64,000 nt of DNA from Fodinibius sediminis (lineage in GTDB: Bacteria > Bacteroidota > Rhodothermia > Balneolales > Balneolaceae), in contig NZ_FXTH01000004.1 of NCBI RefSeq assembly GCF_900182555.1, positions 1-64,000 of the forward strand, read 5' to 3'. Both the position numbers and the translations under genes were made by a program. Positions 47,133 through 56,388 of the stretch are shown here, one piece after another; positions within the stretch are counted from its first letter, which is position 1; each line of letters opens with the position of its first letter. The notes beneath the pieces were generated by a model. That model saw nothing but the letters and a program-made list of their open reading frames with translations. It was not told the DNA's origin and ran no database searches.

Positions 47133-47252
47133 ACAGAGCGTCCGCTCTGTTCATCCGCGGCGCAACTGAACGGAGATAGGAGTGGCATTTAAATGAAAAT
47201 ATTACTTGGTACCAATGCTCTGCGTTGGTACCCGCACTACGCTCCGCGTACC
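47133..47252. repeat. REP-like cluster of palindromes
   Basis: Three inverted motifs lie together: ACAGAGCG-TC-CGCTCTGT (47133-47150), GGTACCAA-9 bases-TTGGTACC (47208-47232), and a GCTCCGCGTACC end (47241-47252) complementary to parts of the second. Such paired palindromes look like REP elements mobilised by RAYT/IS200-type transposases; no such transposase is in the window. Confidence 0.5.
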
Positions 47253-47277
47253 TTCATAAGCCCCTTTTAAATGTAGA

Positions 47278-47301
47278 CCACTTTTGGATGGCCAAAAGTG
47301 G
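47278..47301. repeat. Perfect 10-bp-stem palindrome
   Basis: CCACTTTTGG, four bases, CCAAAAGTGG. It starts a roughly 260-base block that ends in dispersed-repeat copy B, and may be the left end of the same element. Confidence 0.6.
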
Positions 47302-47467
47302 AACAAAAACCACCGGCTGAACCTGCTTCGGCGCCCGGGACCGCTCGCTGCGGAAATAAATGCAGATGTTGTTTTTTCTATAGCTTCAACACATCAGTTG
47401 CTCTGGAACACTTACTGCTTTTGTCACTGCTTTCTCCATTTATTTCTTTTTCGCAGCTCCCGCTCCC

Positions 47468-47534
47468 TTTCCACACCTCACCAGCTTAGGCCGGCTGGTT
47501 GGGGGACTTTAATTCACAACCTTTAACCTTCAAC
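47468..47534 (+). repeat. Dispersed repeat, copy B
   Basis: TTTCCACACCTCACCAGCTT then AGGCCGGC, TTGGGGG, TTAATTCACAACCTTTAACC. Closest of the three copies to copy A at the 3' end, including the shared TTCACAACCT. Confidence 0.6.
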
Positions 47535-47854
47535 AGACATTTATCCATATGGGGCTTATCATTTCAAATAAGGTGTAAGCAAGGGCTTGGGGAAGAGCCG
47601 GGAAATACTATTGAGCATAAATACTCATGTGGAAAAGCTATCCCCGACCGAAAAGCTTTAACCATCACAATATCTTGTTCTTCCCCAACACTTTTTTTCG
47701 TCCCAGCTTGCTGGCCCCAAGCATTCGAAATGCATGGTTCAGCTTCAACAGTCAGGAATGCAGGCTGAGTACAAGGTAGTTATACCGCCGCCTGTATCAA
47801 CATAATAGTCAATGCAATTTTTATGAGTGTATCTATGAAAAAAGGGAATGATCT

Positions 47855-48247
47855 ATGCGGCAACTTAAGTTTATTTTTCTGATAATAACTATTACAATCT
47901 TAAATGCTTGTTCAATTATAGGTAGCGACTCAAATTCATCTAAAATTGCAGGTAAATGGCAGTGGTTTCGTACTGCTGGCGGATTTACAGGTCAAACAAT
48001 CACCCCTGATTCAGCAGATATTAACCATCGGTATCTAATTTTACCTTTTCCTTTTATCATGCAGATACGTTAGCGAAATCAGGTAGCTATTCGTTTAGTA
48101 AAAGAGGGGCAAGACTATGATTGCTATGAAACCGGAAACACAAATTTCTTTTTTGATCAACATGTCCAATTTCAAGGGAGTGATACTCTGATATTAGCCG
48201 ATGAGTGTTACGACTGTTATATTAATTACTATGTCCGAACTAAATAG
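47855..48247 (+). pseudogene. Small lipoprotein gene with two compensating frameshifts
   Basis: The frame begins with a lipoprotein signal (ITILNAC, Cys about 19) and IAGKWQWFRTAGGFTGQTITPDSA, as in lipocalin-like small lipoproteins, and stops at 48071-48073. The sequence FYHADTLAKSGSYSFSK continues in a second frame (about 48040-48110), and GQDYDCYETGNTNFFF to YYVRTK returns to the first frame and stops at 48245-48247. Two indels that cancel would give an intact protein of about 130 residues. The original function is unknown; the family is found as small surface lipoproteins. Either true decay or two assembly errors are possible. Confidence 0.7.
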
Positions 48248-48341
48248 ATTTTAGCGGCATAATATACTTATTAAAAGTCTCTTACATACAGAGGGGATTA
48301 TGCTCCAATCATACTACTTTATTCTTAGATGGAGGTTCAGG

Positions 48342-49112
48342 ATGTGGCATAAAAAAAACTTAATTCGGCCATTAGTGTTTATGGTGCTATTATGTACGGC
48401 AGCACCGGCTATTTTAGCGCAAGACGTTTCAAAATTTGTAGTTGATCTTGAGTCAGGACCGGTATGGCAGAGCCGTAATGATGTACAGATTCCAAATACC
48501 GAGGCAGGTACGAGGTTTTCGCTGGTCGATCTTGCCGGAGAGGGTCCCAGTCCGGCCGTACGGCTGTATCTTACATGGAATATAAGCGAACGACACAGTT
48601 TGCGCAGCCTGCTTGCACCACTCGCTTATACCAAAACGGGTTCATTTTCAAGTCAAGTGGACTTCGCGGGTGAATCCTATCTGCCCGGAGATCCGGTTGA
48701 TGCCACCTACAAGTTCAATTCCTGGAGGCTTGGCTACCGCTATCGCTTTCTGGACAATGAGCGGTTGAAACTGTCGGTCGGCTTCACAGCAAAAATCCGC
48801 GATGCAAAGATCAAGCTGACACAGGGAAGTACAACCAGTGAAAAAACGGATGTAGGGTTTGTACCCCTTATTTACCTCGGAAATGACTGGCGATTCGCCA
48901 AACAATGGCATCTGTTGTTTGACTTTGAGGGGCTGGCCGGTGGACCGGGACGTGCGTTTGATGTTGCTCTCAAGTTGTATTACGCAATCAATGACCGCTG
49001 GGGGGGCCTGAGCGCCGGTTACCGAACTCTTGAGGGCGGTGCTGACGTCGAGTCGGTTTATAACTTCGCTTGGCTGCACTACGCACTGATATCGGGCACC
49101 TATCGATTCTGA
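48342..49112 (+). CDS. Outer-membrane beta-barrel protein, unknown function
   Basis: 256 residues with a signal peptide (VFMVLLCTAAPAILAQ) and alternating strands ending in Phe (ISGTYRF), typical of small outer-membrane barrels. Segments such as SWRLGYRYRFLDNERLKLSVGFTAKIRDAKI read like barrel strands with tight turns. The start at 48342 has GGAGG 6 bases upstream, stronger than most genes here; a frame start at 48300 is not used. It stands alone in the decayed region and looks intact. Confidence 0.75.
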   Translation: MWHKKNLIRPLVFMVLLCTAAPAILAQDVSKFVVDLESGPVWQSRNDVQIPNTEAGTRFSLVDLAGEGPSPAVRLYLTWNISERHSLRSLLAPLAYTKTGSFSSQVDFAGESYLPGDPVDATYKFNSWRLGYRYRFLDNERLKLSVGFTAKIRDAKIKLTQGSTTSEKTDVGFVPLIYLGNDWRFAKQWHLLFDFEGLAGGPGRAFDVALKLYYAINDRWGGLSAGYRTLEGGADVESVYNFAWLHYALISGTYRF

Positions 49113-49212
49113 ATTAGATTACTCTAACCAACCACCGATCCTAGCATGCAAGAGGTTACGAAAAGGAATAAAAGGAACCCGCCAACAGCAGCATGGCCGT
49201 ATTTGACGTTGT

Positions 49213-49503
49213 TTATTTGCTATGAACTCTGTTCAACTGCCTGATAATAGCATCAACCATAATTTCCTGCTGTCTTTTGCGCGGGATGTCGGCCGGTCCA
49301 TCCCCTATTTGATAACCGTAATAGGAAATTTGACGGTAATTTCCACCGGCAATTCTAACACAATGCGTATTAGCTGTAAGGTTTACAGCAAACTGGTATA
49401 TTTCCTTTTTACTGGCCAGCCCATCATTGGAACCATAAATCCTTGTCACTTCAATATCCAGGTCAGAAAGGCCCAGCTCCCTGGGATGTGACCGTTCCCA
49501 CAA
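49213..49503 (-). pseudogene. C-terminal remnant of an alpha/beta hydrolase
   Basis: A 96-residue frame whose residues about 14-90 match the end of an alpha/beta hydrolase: the acid loop IYGSNDGLAS, then IAGGNYRQISYYGYQIGDGPADIPRKRQQ. In the family the latter reads GGNH, so the catalytic His is Tyr here. The nucleophile half is absent, and dispersed-repeat copy C lies 54 bases beyond the frame start. It looks like a truncated, inactivated gene. Confidence 0.65.
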
Positions 49504-49556
49504 GCATCAATCCCCCGGGAGCATTACTGTGCTGATAGATAAATACAGAAGCAAGC

Positions 49557-49620
49557 TTTCCACCCCTCACCCGCTTAGGCCGGCCATTGGGGGGAGTTGT
49601 GTCACAACGTTCAACCTTTA
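49557..49620 (+). repeat. Dispersed repeat, copy C
   Basis: TTTCCACCCCTCACCCGCTT, AGGCCGGC, TTGGGGGG, then GTCACAACGTTCAACC. Same orientation as copies A and B, and next to the truncated hydrolase. Confidence 0.6.
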
Positions 49621-49756
49621 GAACACAAAACCCACAGAATAGATAACCGCCTGCTCCCCCCAACCTTGATCTAGTCTCAGCTCCAATACTCCCTGATTTT
49701 CATTAATCCTTACATTTCCTATATTCCAAGTCTATAATTGCGAATGGAATAACCCG

Positions 49757-50227
49757 ATGCGGCATCTTCGATCCACATACCGGCAAGGCATCCAGCGGCT
49801 CACGGTGCTGTTACTGTTGCTCTTCGGACTTCACTTCCTGAGCGTCCATGGCTTTGCCAGTGCCCTGGTGCTCTGTTTTGAAGATAACGGCCAGATTAAC
49901 ATTGAATCCGAGGCAGGCGCCCTTTTCAGCATCCCTTCGGAGGATACGCTTCATGCCAACACGGAGCACGACCACGCGGAGCCGACCTTTGATTCCGCGA
50001 GTGGCGGCCACCACGATGTGAATCTCTCAGTCATCTGTTCCAAGGAGCAGCAAACCACTCGTTTTGACCAAGAGAACATGCTCCAATTTCTTGACGGCAT
50101 TCTCAATAGCAGGGTCGAAGACCTCCCGCCTTCACGGGTCTTTCAATTTGTCTCCTACACGCCTCCCTTGATTGAGGATACGATTACAGCTTCGCTCAAA
50201 ACGGTTGTTCGCATCCTCTACAACTAA
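49757..50227 (+). CDS. His-rich exported protein leading the metal-efflux locus
   Basis: 156 residues with one N-terminal membrane or signal helix (LTVLLLLLFGLHFLSVHGFASA). The middle carries a His/Asp/Glu-rich stretch (HANTEHDHAE, SGGHHDV) and two cysteines (CFED, ICSK), all possible metal ligands. I do not recognise the family. It lies 119 bases before the efflux channel gene, same strand. A periplasmic metal buffer or sensor for the pump is a fair guess. Confidence 0.7.
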   Translation: MRHLRSTYRQGIQRLTVLLLLLFGLHFLSVHGFASALVLCFEDNGQINIESEAGALFSIPSEDTLHANTEHDHAEPTFDSASGGHHDVNLSVICSKEQQTTRFDQENMLQFLDGILNSRVEDLPPSRVFQFVSYTPPLIEDTITASLKTVVRILYN

Positions 50228-50346
50228 GTAGTTCCAGCCCTTTCCATATCGCTATTTCACTTGCAAGTAATGTAATCAGGTAAGGAACAGTTATATCCTG
50301 CCGGTTCTGCTTGCCCCTCTATAACAGCAAAAATTGGCTGGAATAC

Positions 50347-51714
50347 ATGAAATTATTCAGAACCTTGCTGGCCCTCGGCATGCTCGTGCTTGCTGCCGGT
50401 TGCGCCACAGAAGAAACCCTTATCGAACCACCTTCAGAAAGCACACTGGGAGAACAAACCTATGAGGCCTCTCCCGCACTAAATCAGAATCTATCTCAAC
50501 AGGATACGGCATCCCGGGTCACTATTTCAGATACACTGACCTTTTCGGATGCGCTGTCCAAAGCCCTGCTCGAAAATCCCCGGCTGCAAAGCTACGGCTG
50601 GCAGGTGCGCGTCAAGGAAGCCGAACGCATTCAGGCTTCCCTGCTTCCGAATCCAACGCTTAACAGCGAAATGGAAAACTTTGGCGGGACGGGTCCCTTT
50701 GAAGGCTACGACGCCAGAGAAGTGACCGTCAAATTGGGACAGAAAATCCTGCTGGGCGCTGATCGTCTCAAGCGAAAGCGATTGGCCGGTGCCACCAAAG
50801 AACTAGCTGGATGGGACTATGAAGCCCAACGGCTGGACGTGCTAACCGGCGTTACCAAAGCTTATATATCAGCGCTGGAAGCTCAGCGCCAGTGGCAGCA
50901 GCAAAAAGAGCTGGTTGATGTGGCGCAAAACCTGTACAACTCTATCTCTGCCCAGGTGAAGGCCGGTAAAGTCTCCAAACTGGCACAGACCAAAGCACAG
51001 GTTGAGCTTTCCCGCGCAAAAATTGATCTGGAAAATGCCCGCAACCAATGGGCGTCTGCTCGTAGCTCGCTGGCTGCCTATTGGGGAAGCGATCAACCCC
51101 AGTTCAAGCAATTAAAAGGTCAGCTGAGTATGCCTTCGGTCATCCCCGAGTACGCCAAGGTGCAAACCTATATCCAGCGAAATCCAGATGTGGCGCGTTG
51201 GGCTGCCGAATTGCAGCAGCGCGAATCGGCCCTTGATCTTGAACAGGCAAAAGGCATTCCCGACCTCACCGTGAGCGGCGGATACAAACGCGCGGAGGAT
51301 GTAGGCGCCAGTGCCGCCATTGTAGGCATTTCTATTCCGCTGCCGTTCTTTGATCGCAATCAGGGGAATATCAAGGCAGCTAAGTATGAGCTCAGTCGTG
51401 TGAAAACCCAACGGGAAGCGGCCGTTTCCCAAACCTACAAGGACCTGCAAACGGCATACAATAAGCTCGATGCAGCTACTCATGAAGTCAATCAGCTGCA
51501 AGAGCAGGTATTGCCCGGCGCCAAGACGGCTTTTGAAGCGGCCCAAATCGGTTACCGGCAGGGTAAGTTTGATTACCTGGAAGTGCTGGATGCCCAGCGT
51601 ACGCTGTTTTCGACGCGCACCCGCTATATCCAGGCCCTGGCCGAATACAACCGGGCCGTAGCCGAAGTCGAACGACTCATCGGCACGCCCCTCTCTGAAA
51701 TTTCAGAAAACTAA
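50347..51714 (+). CDS. TolC-family outer-membrane channel (CusC/CzcC type)
   Basis: 455 residues after the chosen start, with a lipoprotein signal (MLVLAAGC). The TolC-like duplicated helical architecture is visible: LTFSDALSKALLENPRL near residue 70, PNPTLNSEMENFGG, and AAQIGYRQGKFDYLEVLDAQRTLFSTR in the second half. It forms the outer-membrane exit of the efflux complex with the adaptor and RND pump downstream. The frame opens at 50311, but only the ATG at 50347 gives a proper lipoprotein signal. Confidence 0.9.
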   Translation: MKLFRTLLALGMLVLAAGCATEETLIEPPSESTLGEQTYEASPALNQNLSQQDTASRVTISDTLTFSDALSKALLENPRLQSYGWQVRVKEAERIQASLLPNPTLNSEMENFGGTGPFEGYDAREVTVKLGQKILLGADRLKRKRLAGATKELAGWDYEAQRLDVLTGVTKAYISALEAQRQWQQQKELVDVAQNLYNSISAQVKAGKVSKLAQTKAQVELSRAKIDLENARNQWASARSSLAAYWGSDQPQFKQLKGQLSMPSVIPEYAKVQTYIQRNPDVARWAAELQQRESALDLEQAKGIPDLTVSGGYKRAEDVGASAAIVGISIPLPFFDRNQGNIKAAKYELSRVKTQREAAVSQTYKDLQTAYNKLDAATHEVNQLQEQVLPGAKTAFEAAQIGYRQGKFDYLEVLDAQRTLFSTRTRYIQALAEYNRAVAEVERLIGTPLSEISEN

Positions 51715-51728
51715 TTTTTTGAACGAAT

Positions 51729-53003
51729 ATGGAATCACCAGTCATGAAGAATCTAACAATCTTAACACTTACCGGACTTCTATTAGGAAGTTTTTTGACA
51801 GGCTGTGGACCTGAATCAGCTTCCCAAGCCAACACGCAAACCGAACAGCATCAACCCGAATCACAACACAGCGAAGAAACCGAGCAGCATACCGAGGAAG
51901 CTGGACAACACAATGAAGAAGCCGGACAGCATGCCCGTGAAGTGCATCTGACCGAGAAGCAAGAAAATAACCTGGGTATCAAGGTGGAAACGCTGTCTGA
52001 AGGAAATGCCTCCTCGACTATTTCACGTCCGGCCAGCGTCGGATATGATCTGGATCAAATTGCAAAAGTTGGTCCCCGTATCGAAGCCAAGGTTGTGAGA
52101 GTGATAAAAGACTTGGGAGAACAGGTCAGAATAGACGAACCGATTGCACTCATGAGCAGCGTGGGCTTGGGGAAAGCCAAAGCCGAATATATTCGGCTGA
52201 AAACCGAGCTAAAAGCGGAAAAGGCACATTATGAACGCGAAAAATCTCTTTACGAACAGGAGATATCGAGTCGTGCCGAAAAATTGCAAGCCGAAGCCCA
52301 CTACCAGGAAGCAAAGGCTGCTTATAATGCGGCAGCCGAATCGCTGCGTCTTTATAGTCTAAGTAAAAAAGATGTTCAAAATATCGAAGCAGGCAGCGAT
52401 AAACCCTTATCCCATTTCTACCTGACGAGTCCCCTCAATGGGGTAATCCAGGAGCGGGATATTTCGCCCGGACAAACCATTAGTCCCAGTGAGACGCCCA
52501 TCCACGTAGCCAACCTCTCCAAAATGTGGGTAATGATTGATGCCTACGAGCAGGATATCCGGTATCTGGAGAAAGGACAAAGCGTAAGCCTTTCGGTTCG
52601 AAGCATACCCCGGGAAACCTTTGAGGGAAAAACAGACTGGGTCTCTTATAGCCTGGAAAAGAAGACGCGCACCATGCCGGTTCGAGCGGTTGTTGAAAAC
52701 CCGAACCGGAAGCTACGAGCCGGAATGTTCGGTACCGCTCGCATATCAACTGGAAAAAAACCCAACGTTGCGATGATTCCCATTGACGCCGTTCAGACTA
52801 TCGAGGATGAACAGGTGGTCTTTGTGCCCGGCAAAGAGGATGGCAGCTATAAGCCGGTTGAAGTGATGCTGGGCAGTGAGAATGAGGGCTATGTAGAAAT
52901 TGCCTCGGGCCTGAAACCCGGCCAACAAGCCGTTATTGCCGGAGCCTTTGATCTGAAGTCGGCTCTTACCGCTCAGGGTCGTAGCGCATCCCACGGACAT
53001 TAA
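51729..53003 (+). CDS. RND efflux periplasmic adaptor with His-rich N-terminus (CusB/CzcB type)
   Basis: 424 residues with a lipoprotein signal (GSFLTGC). Residues about 35-75 contain a tandem His/Glu repeat (EEAGQHNEEAGQHAREVH), a likely metal-capturing segment. Then come the adaptor domains: barrel-sandwich (VGPRIEAKVVRVIKDLGEQV), helical hairpin (about 150-205) and beta-barrel (SPLNGVIQERDISPGQTI). An ATG at 51744 is an alternative start. It links the channel to the CusA-type pump and follows the channel gene by 14 bases. Confidence 0.9.
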   Translation: MESPVMKNLTILTLTGLLLGSFLTGCGPESASQANTQTEQHQPESQHSEETEQHTEEAGQHNEEAGQHAREVHLTEKQENNLGIKVETLSEGNASSTISRPASVGYDLDQIAKVGPRIEAKVVRVIKDLGEQVRIDEPIALMSSVGLGKAKAEYIRLKTELKAEKAHYEREKSLYEQEISSRAEKLQAEAHYQEAKAAYNAAAESLRLYSLSKKDVQNIEAGSDKPLSHFYLTSPLNGVIQERDISPGQTISPSETPIHVANLSKMWVMIDAYEQDIRYLEKGQSVSLSVRSIPRETFEGKTDWVSYSLEKKTRTMPVRAVVENPNRKLRAGMFGTARISTGKKPNVAMIPIDAVQTIEDEQVVFVPGKEDGSYKPVEVMLGSENEGYVEIASGLKPGQQAVIAGAFDLKSALTAQGRSASHGH

Positions 53004-53270
53004 GGTACTTACTATAACACTCCTGAGCACTGCTAGAAATTCATATGCAACTGTAATTAGATTCTATCAATCACCTGACCTCCTTCTCCAAGGAGGAACG
53101 CTAAGGCTAAATAAACCGGCCCTTCAAGCACTTAAGTCTCTCTTGAAGAAGTGGGATTTAGGGAGATTGATTTAACAGAGTTGTTATAGTCAATTGCTCA
53201 GGATGAATGCGCCCAATATGGGAATAACAATTGATCTAAATGATATTCAACGACTAAAGAATTTTGACTT
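53004..53270. repeat. Intergenic stretch with short inverted repeats
   Basis: 267 gene-free bases inside the efflux operon. It has CCTCCTT-4-AAGGAGG (53079-53096) and TTCAAG-13-CTTGAA (53123-53147). The text resembles fragments of repeats common between Bacteroidota genes; it may reduce or separate pump expression. Confidence 0.45.
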
Positions 53271-56200
53271 ATGCTTCAACAGATAATAGACAACGTATTA
53301 AAGAACCGCTTGACGATCCTCATTTTGGTGGCGGCCGTTGGCGTCTATGGATACTTCTCCTTCGAGGATGTTCCCATCGACTCCTTCCCAGACGTATCGC
53401 CCACCATGGTGCAGGTGTTTACTTCCAGCCCGGGCCTGTCACCGGTGGATGTGGAGACGCAGATCAGCTACCCCATTGAAATCTCGATGTATGGGCTGCC
53501 CAAGCTGGATCGCGTGCAAAGTACCTCTATCTTCGGGCTTTCGCGCGTAAATATATACTTCGAGGACGGCACCGACATCTATTTTGCCCGTCGGCTGGTT
53601 ATGGAACGGCTGTCCAAAGCCAGGGAATCTATCCCTGATGGCCTGGGACAACCGCAACTGGGTCCCATTACTACAGGACTCGGAACCATCATGATGTACG
53701 AAGTAACCAACACCGATACGGCCGACCACTCCCTGATGGAACTTCGTACGGCCCAGGACTGGATCGTGAAGCCCCAACTGCGAACGGTGCCCGGGGTTAC
53801 TGGCGTCCTTTCTCTCGGTGGGGATGTCCGCCAGTTCCAGGTCAATGCGGATATGAACGCCCTGATATCACGCGGGCTTACGCTGGAAGATCTGGAAAAA
53901 GCCATCAACAGCAACAATCGTAATGTGGGTGCTTCTTTTCTGGAGCGAGGCGGTGAAGAATATCTCGTCCGCGGCTACGGCTGGATTAAACCGGACAAGC
54001 AGGGCTTAGAAGACATCTGCAATATCATCGTAAAGAACTCTGGTGGCACGCCCATTTACGTCAAGGATGTCGCCACGGTGGAATTCGGTTCCGAGATTAA
54101 GCGAGGTACTCTTATTAAAGACCGAGAGGAATCGGTAGGTGGCTTTGTGCTCAAGCTCATTGGCACGAACACGCAAGACCTGCTGGCCCAGGTGGATCAA
54201 AAGATCGATGCCATTAATAAAGCACTGCCTGACGGCATGGTAATGAAACCCTTCTACTCGCAGGGGCAGCTCGTCAGCAAAGCCGTAGGTACGGTAAGCA
54301 ATGCCCTGTATATCGGGGCTATTCTCGTGCTGGTCATCCTCTACTTTTTTATGGGCGATGTCCGCTCGACGCTTATCATCATCTCGACTGTTCCCATTGC
54401 GTTTCTCATCGCCTTCATTGGTATGAACCTGATGGGGATATCAGCGAATCTCATGAGTCTGGGGGGCTTGGCGATCAGTATTGGTATGATCGGGGACAGT
54501 GCCACCGTGATCGTGGAAAACACCTACCGCTTGCTGGAAGAACGGGATACTGAGAACGTATCCCTGGTGCGGGTGGTAGGTGAGGCCGCTCGGGAAGTCA
54601 TCCGTCCGGTAATCTTTGCGACCAGCATTATTATTATCGTATTTATCCCACTCTTTTCGCTGGAAGGCGTCGAGGGTAAAATGTTTAAGCCGCTGGCCTA
54701 TACGATTACCTTTGCCTTGGCCGGAGCCATCTTTCTGGCCCTGACCTATATCCCGGTCATTTCCAGTTTTATCTTGCCGGATAAAGGGATGGACAAAGAG
54801 CCGTGGTTGGTCCGCAAGGTGAAAGGATTCAGCCGACCGCTGATTGAAAAAGCAACCCAGTTCCCCAAGATGGTCTTTGGTGGGGCCTTGGTGCTGTTTG
54901 CTGCAAGTATGGCGGTATTCCCCTTCCTGGGAACCGAGTTTCAGCCGACCTTGCGGGAAGGTACGTTTGCCGTACGTTCTGTGCTACCTCCGGGCGCTAA
55001 CCTCCCCACCACCAAGGAATACACGAAGCGTATTCAGGAGTCGATGCAGACCTTCCCCGAAGTGCAAGGGATCTTTTCCCGTGTGGGACGTGCCGAAGTG
55101 GGCGGTGACCCCGAGCCGGTAAACGTGGTATTTAACGTAGTGAACCTCAAGCCGCTTGATGAGTGGGAAGCCGGACGTAGCTATGAAGAACTGCAGTCGG
55201 CCATGGCGCAAAAACTGCAGGAAGATCTGCCGGGCGTGGCTTCCAACTTTTCGCAGCCGATTCAACTGCGTACCGATGAGCTCCTGAGCGGCGTTCGCGC
55301 CCAGGTAGTCGCCAGTCTCTATGGGGATGACCTGGATACCCTGGCTCAAAAAGCGCAGGAGATTGCAGAGGTTGCCAAAAGCGTAGAAGGAGCTGTGGAT
55401 GTCCGCGCCCAGCAACAGGGCGGCAAACCGCAAATCCTCGTGCGACCTGATCGCGAGCAGCTGGCGCGACTGGGCATCAGCATTGACGACTTCCTGAATA
55501 CCGTTGAAACTGGTATTGGAGGCTCGGTAACCGGTCAGGTCTTCGAGGGCATTCGCCGCTTCGATATCTTCGTGCGCCTGCAGGAAAACCAGCGCAAGCG
55601 CATTGAACAGGTTCGGGAGTTGCCCGTACGTACTGCTAAGGCCTCCTTGGTACCGCTCTCCCAAATTGCGGATGTGGACGTCTTTACCGGTCCCAAGCAA
55701 ATATCTCGTAATAAAGCGAGTCGGAGAACTTACGTGCAGCTTAATGTTCGAGGTAGAGATATGGGAAGCGTCGTGAACGAAATCCGCCAAAAAGTAGAAC
55801 AGCAAGTAGATCTGCCTGCCGGTTACTTTACCGAATACGGCGGACAGTTTGAAAACCAGCAGCGGGCCATGAACCGCCTTATGGTGGTCGTACCCATTAC
55901 CCTGGGACTGATCTTCTTCATGCTGTTTTCCACCTTTGGCAGCTGGCGCTATGCGGTGCTCATCTTCCTGAACATCCCCTTTGCCACCATCGGGGGTATT
56001 TTTGCTCTCTGGATATCCGGGCTGTACCTGTCAGTACCGGCTGCGGTGGGCTTTATCGCGATATTTGGTATTGCCGTGCTCAACGGGCTGGTGATTGTAT
56101 CCTACATCAATCAGCTGCGGGAGGAAGGCATGTCCACCGAGCAGTCGGTCGTACAGGCTTCCTTGCTACGCCTGCGTCCTGTACTGATGACTGCGCTAAC

Positions 56201-56375
56201 CACCGGCCTAGGGCTGCTGCCCCTGCTGCTGGCTAATGATATCGGCTCCAACGTACAGCGCCCGCTGGCAGCCGTGGTTGTAGGTGGACTGTTTACCTCC
56301 ACCCTGCTTACGCTGGTGGTGCTGCCAACCATCTACACCTGGTTTGCCGAACCGGTCAAACACGCCGAACTTTAA
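53271..56375 (+). CDS. CusA/CzcA-family heavy-metal RND efflux pump
   Basis: 1,034 residues with 12 membrane helices and two large periplasmic loops. The HME-RND opening (FEDVPIDSFPDVSPTMVQVFT) and the helix-4 proton-relay segment AISIGMIGDSATVIVEN (Asp409, Glu near 416) are present. The relay has Ser where CzcA has its first Asp, as in CusA, which leans towards Cu+/Ag+ rather than Zn2+/Co2+/Cd2+. This is a pattern-based guess; the methionine ladder was not mapped. It works with the channel and adaptor upstream and is followed by a P-II-like gene. Confidence 0.93.
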   Translation: MLQQIIDNVLKNRLTILILVAAVGVYGYFSFEDVPIDSFPDVSPTMVQVFTSSPGLSPVDVETQISYPIEISMYGLPKLDRVQSTSIFGLSRVNIYFEDGTDIYFARRLVMERLSKARESIPDGLGQPQLGPITTGLGTIMMYEVTNTDTADHSLMELRTAQDWIVKPQLRTVPGVTGVLSLGGDVRQFQVNADMNALISRGLTLEDLEKAINSNNRNVGASFLERGGEEYLVRGYGWIKPDKQGLEDICNIIVKNSGGTPIYVKDVATVEFGSEIKRGTLIKDREESVGGFVLKLIGTNTQDLLAQVDQKIDAINKALPDGMVMKPFYSQGQLVSKAVGTVSNALYIGAILVLVILYFFMGDVRSTLIIISTVPIAFLIAFIGMNLMGISANLMSLGGLAISIGMIGDSATVIVENTYRLLEERDTENVSLVRVVGEAAREVIRPVIFATSIIIIVFIPLFSLEGVEGKMFKPLAYTITFALAGAIFLALTYIPVISSFILPDKGMDKEPWLVRKVKGFSRPLIEKATQFPKMVFGGALVLFAASMAVFPFLGTEFQPTLREGTFAVRSVLPPGANLPTTKEYTKRIQESMQTFPEVQGIFSRVGRAEVGGDPEPVNVVFNVVNLKPLDEWEAGRSYEELQSAMAQKLQEDLPGVASNFSQPIQLRTDELLSGVRAQVVASLYGDDLDTLAQKAQEIAEVAKSVEGAVDVRAQQQGGKPQILVRPDREQLARLGISIDDFLNTVETGIGGSVTGQVFEGIRRFDIFVRLQENQRKRIEQVRELPVRTAKASLVPLSQIADVDVFTGPKQISRNKASRRTYVQLNVRGRDMGSVVNEIRQKVEQQVDLPAGYFTEYGGQFENQQRAMNRLMVVVPITLGLIFFMLFSTFGSWRYAVLIFLNIPFATIGGIFALWISGLYLSVPAAVGFIAIFGIAVLNGLVIVSYINQLREEGMSTEQSVVQASLLRLRPVLMTALTTGLGLLPLLLANDIGSNVQRPLAAVVVGGLFTSTLLTLVVLPTIYTWFAEPVKHAEL

Positions 56376-56388
56376 TTTTTAAATAACA

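Larger units (their letters stand above)
46382..47854. other. Gene-poor region with scattered palindromes and repeats
   Basis: Nearly 1.5 kb without a convincing gene. Small open frames here lack ribosome sites, recognisable motifs and consistent codon use. Besides the repeats listed separately, it has a second CCCGA/TCGGG hairpin at 46853-46867. It looks like an accumulation of non-coding repeats or the remains of lost genes. Confidence 0.6.

Noticed and set aside
47284-47526. 80-residue frame in the repeat block
   Set aside because: It spans a palindrome and dispersed-repeat copy B, lacks a ribosome site and has low-complexity content, so it is probably repeat sequence read as protein.
46382-49750. 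Possible CRISPR array
   Set aside because: The repeats are three degenerate copies at irregular distances (460 and about 2,090 bases) with no spacer pattern and no cas genes.
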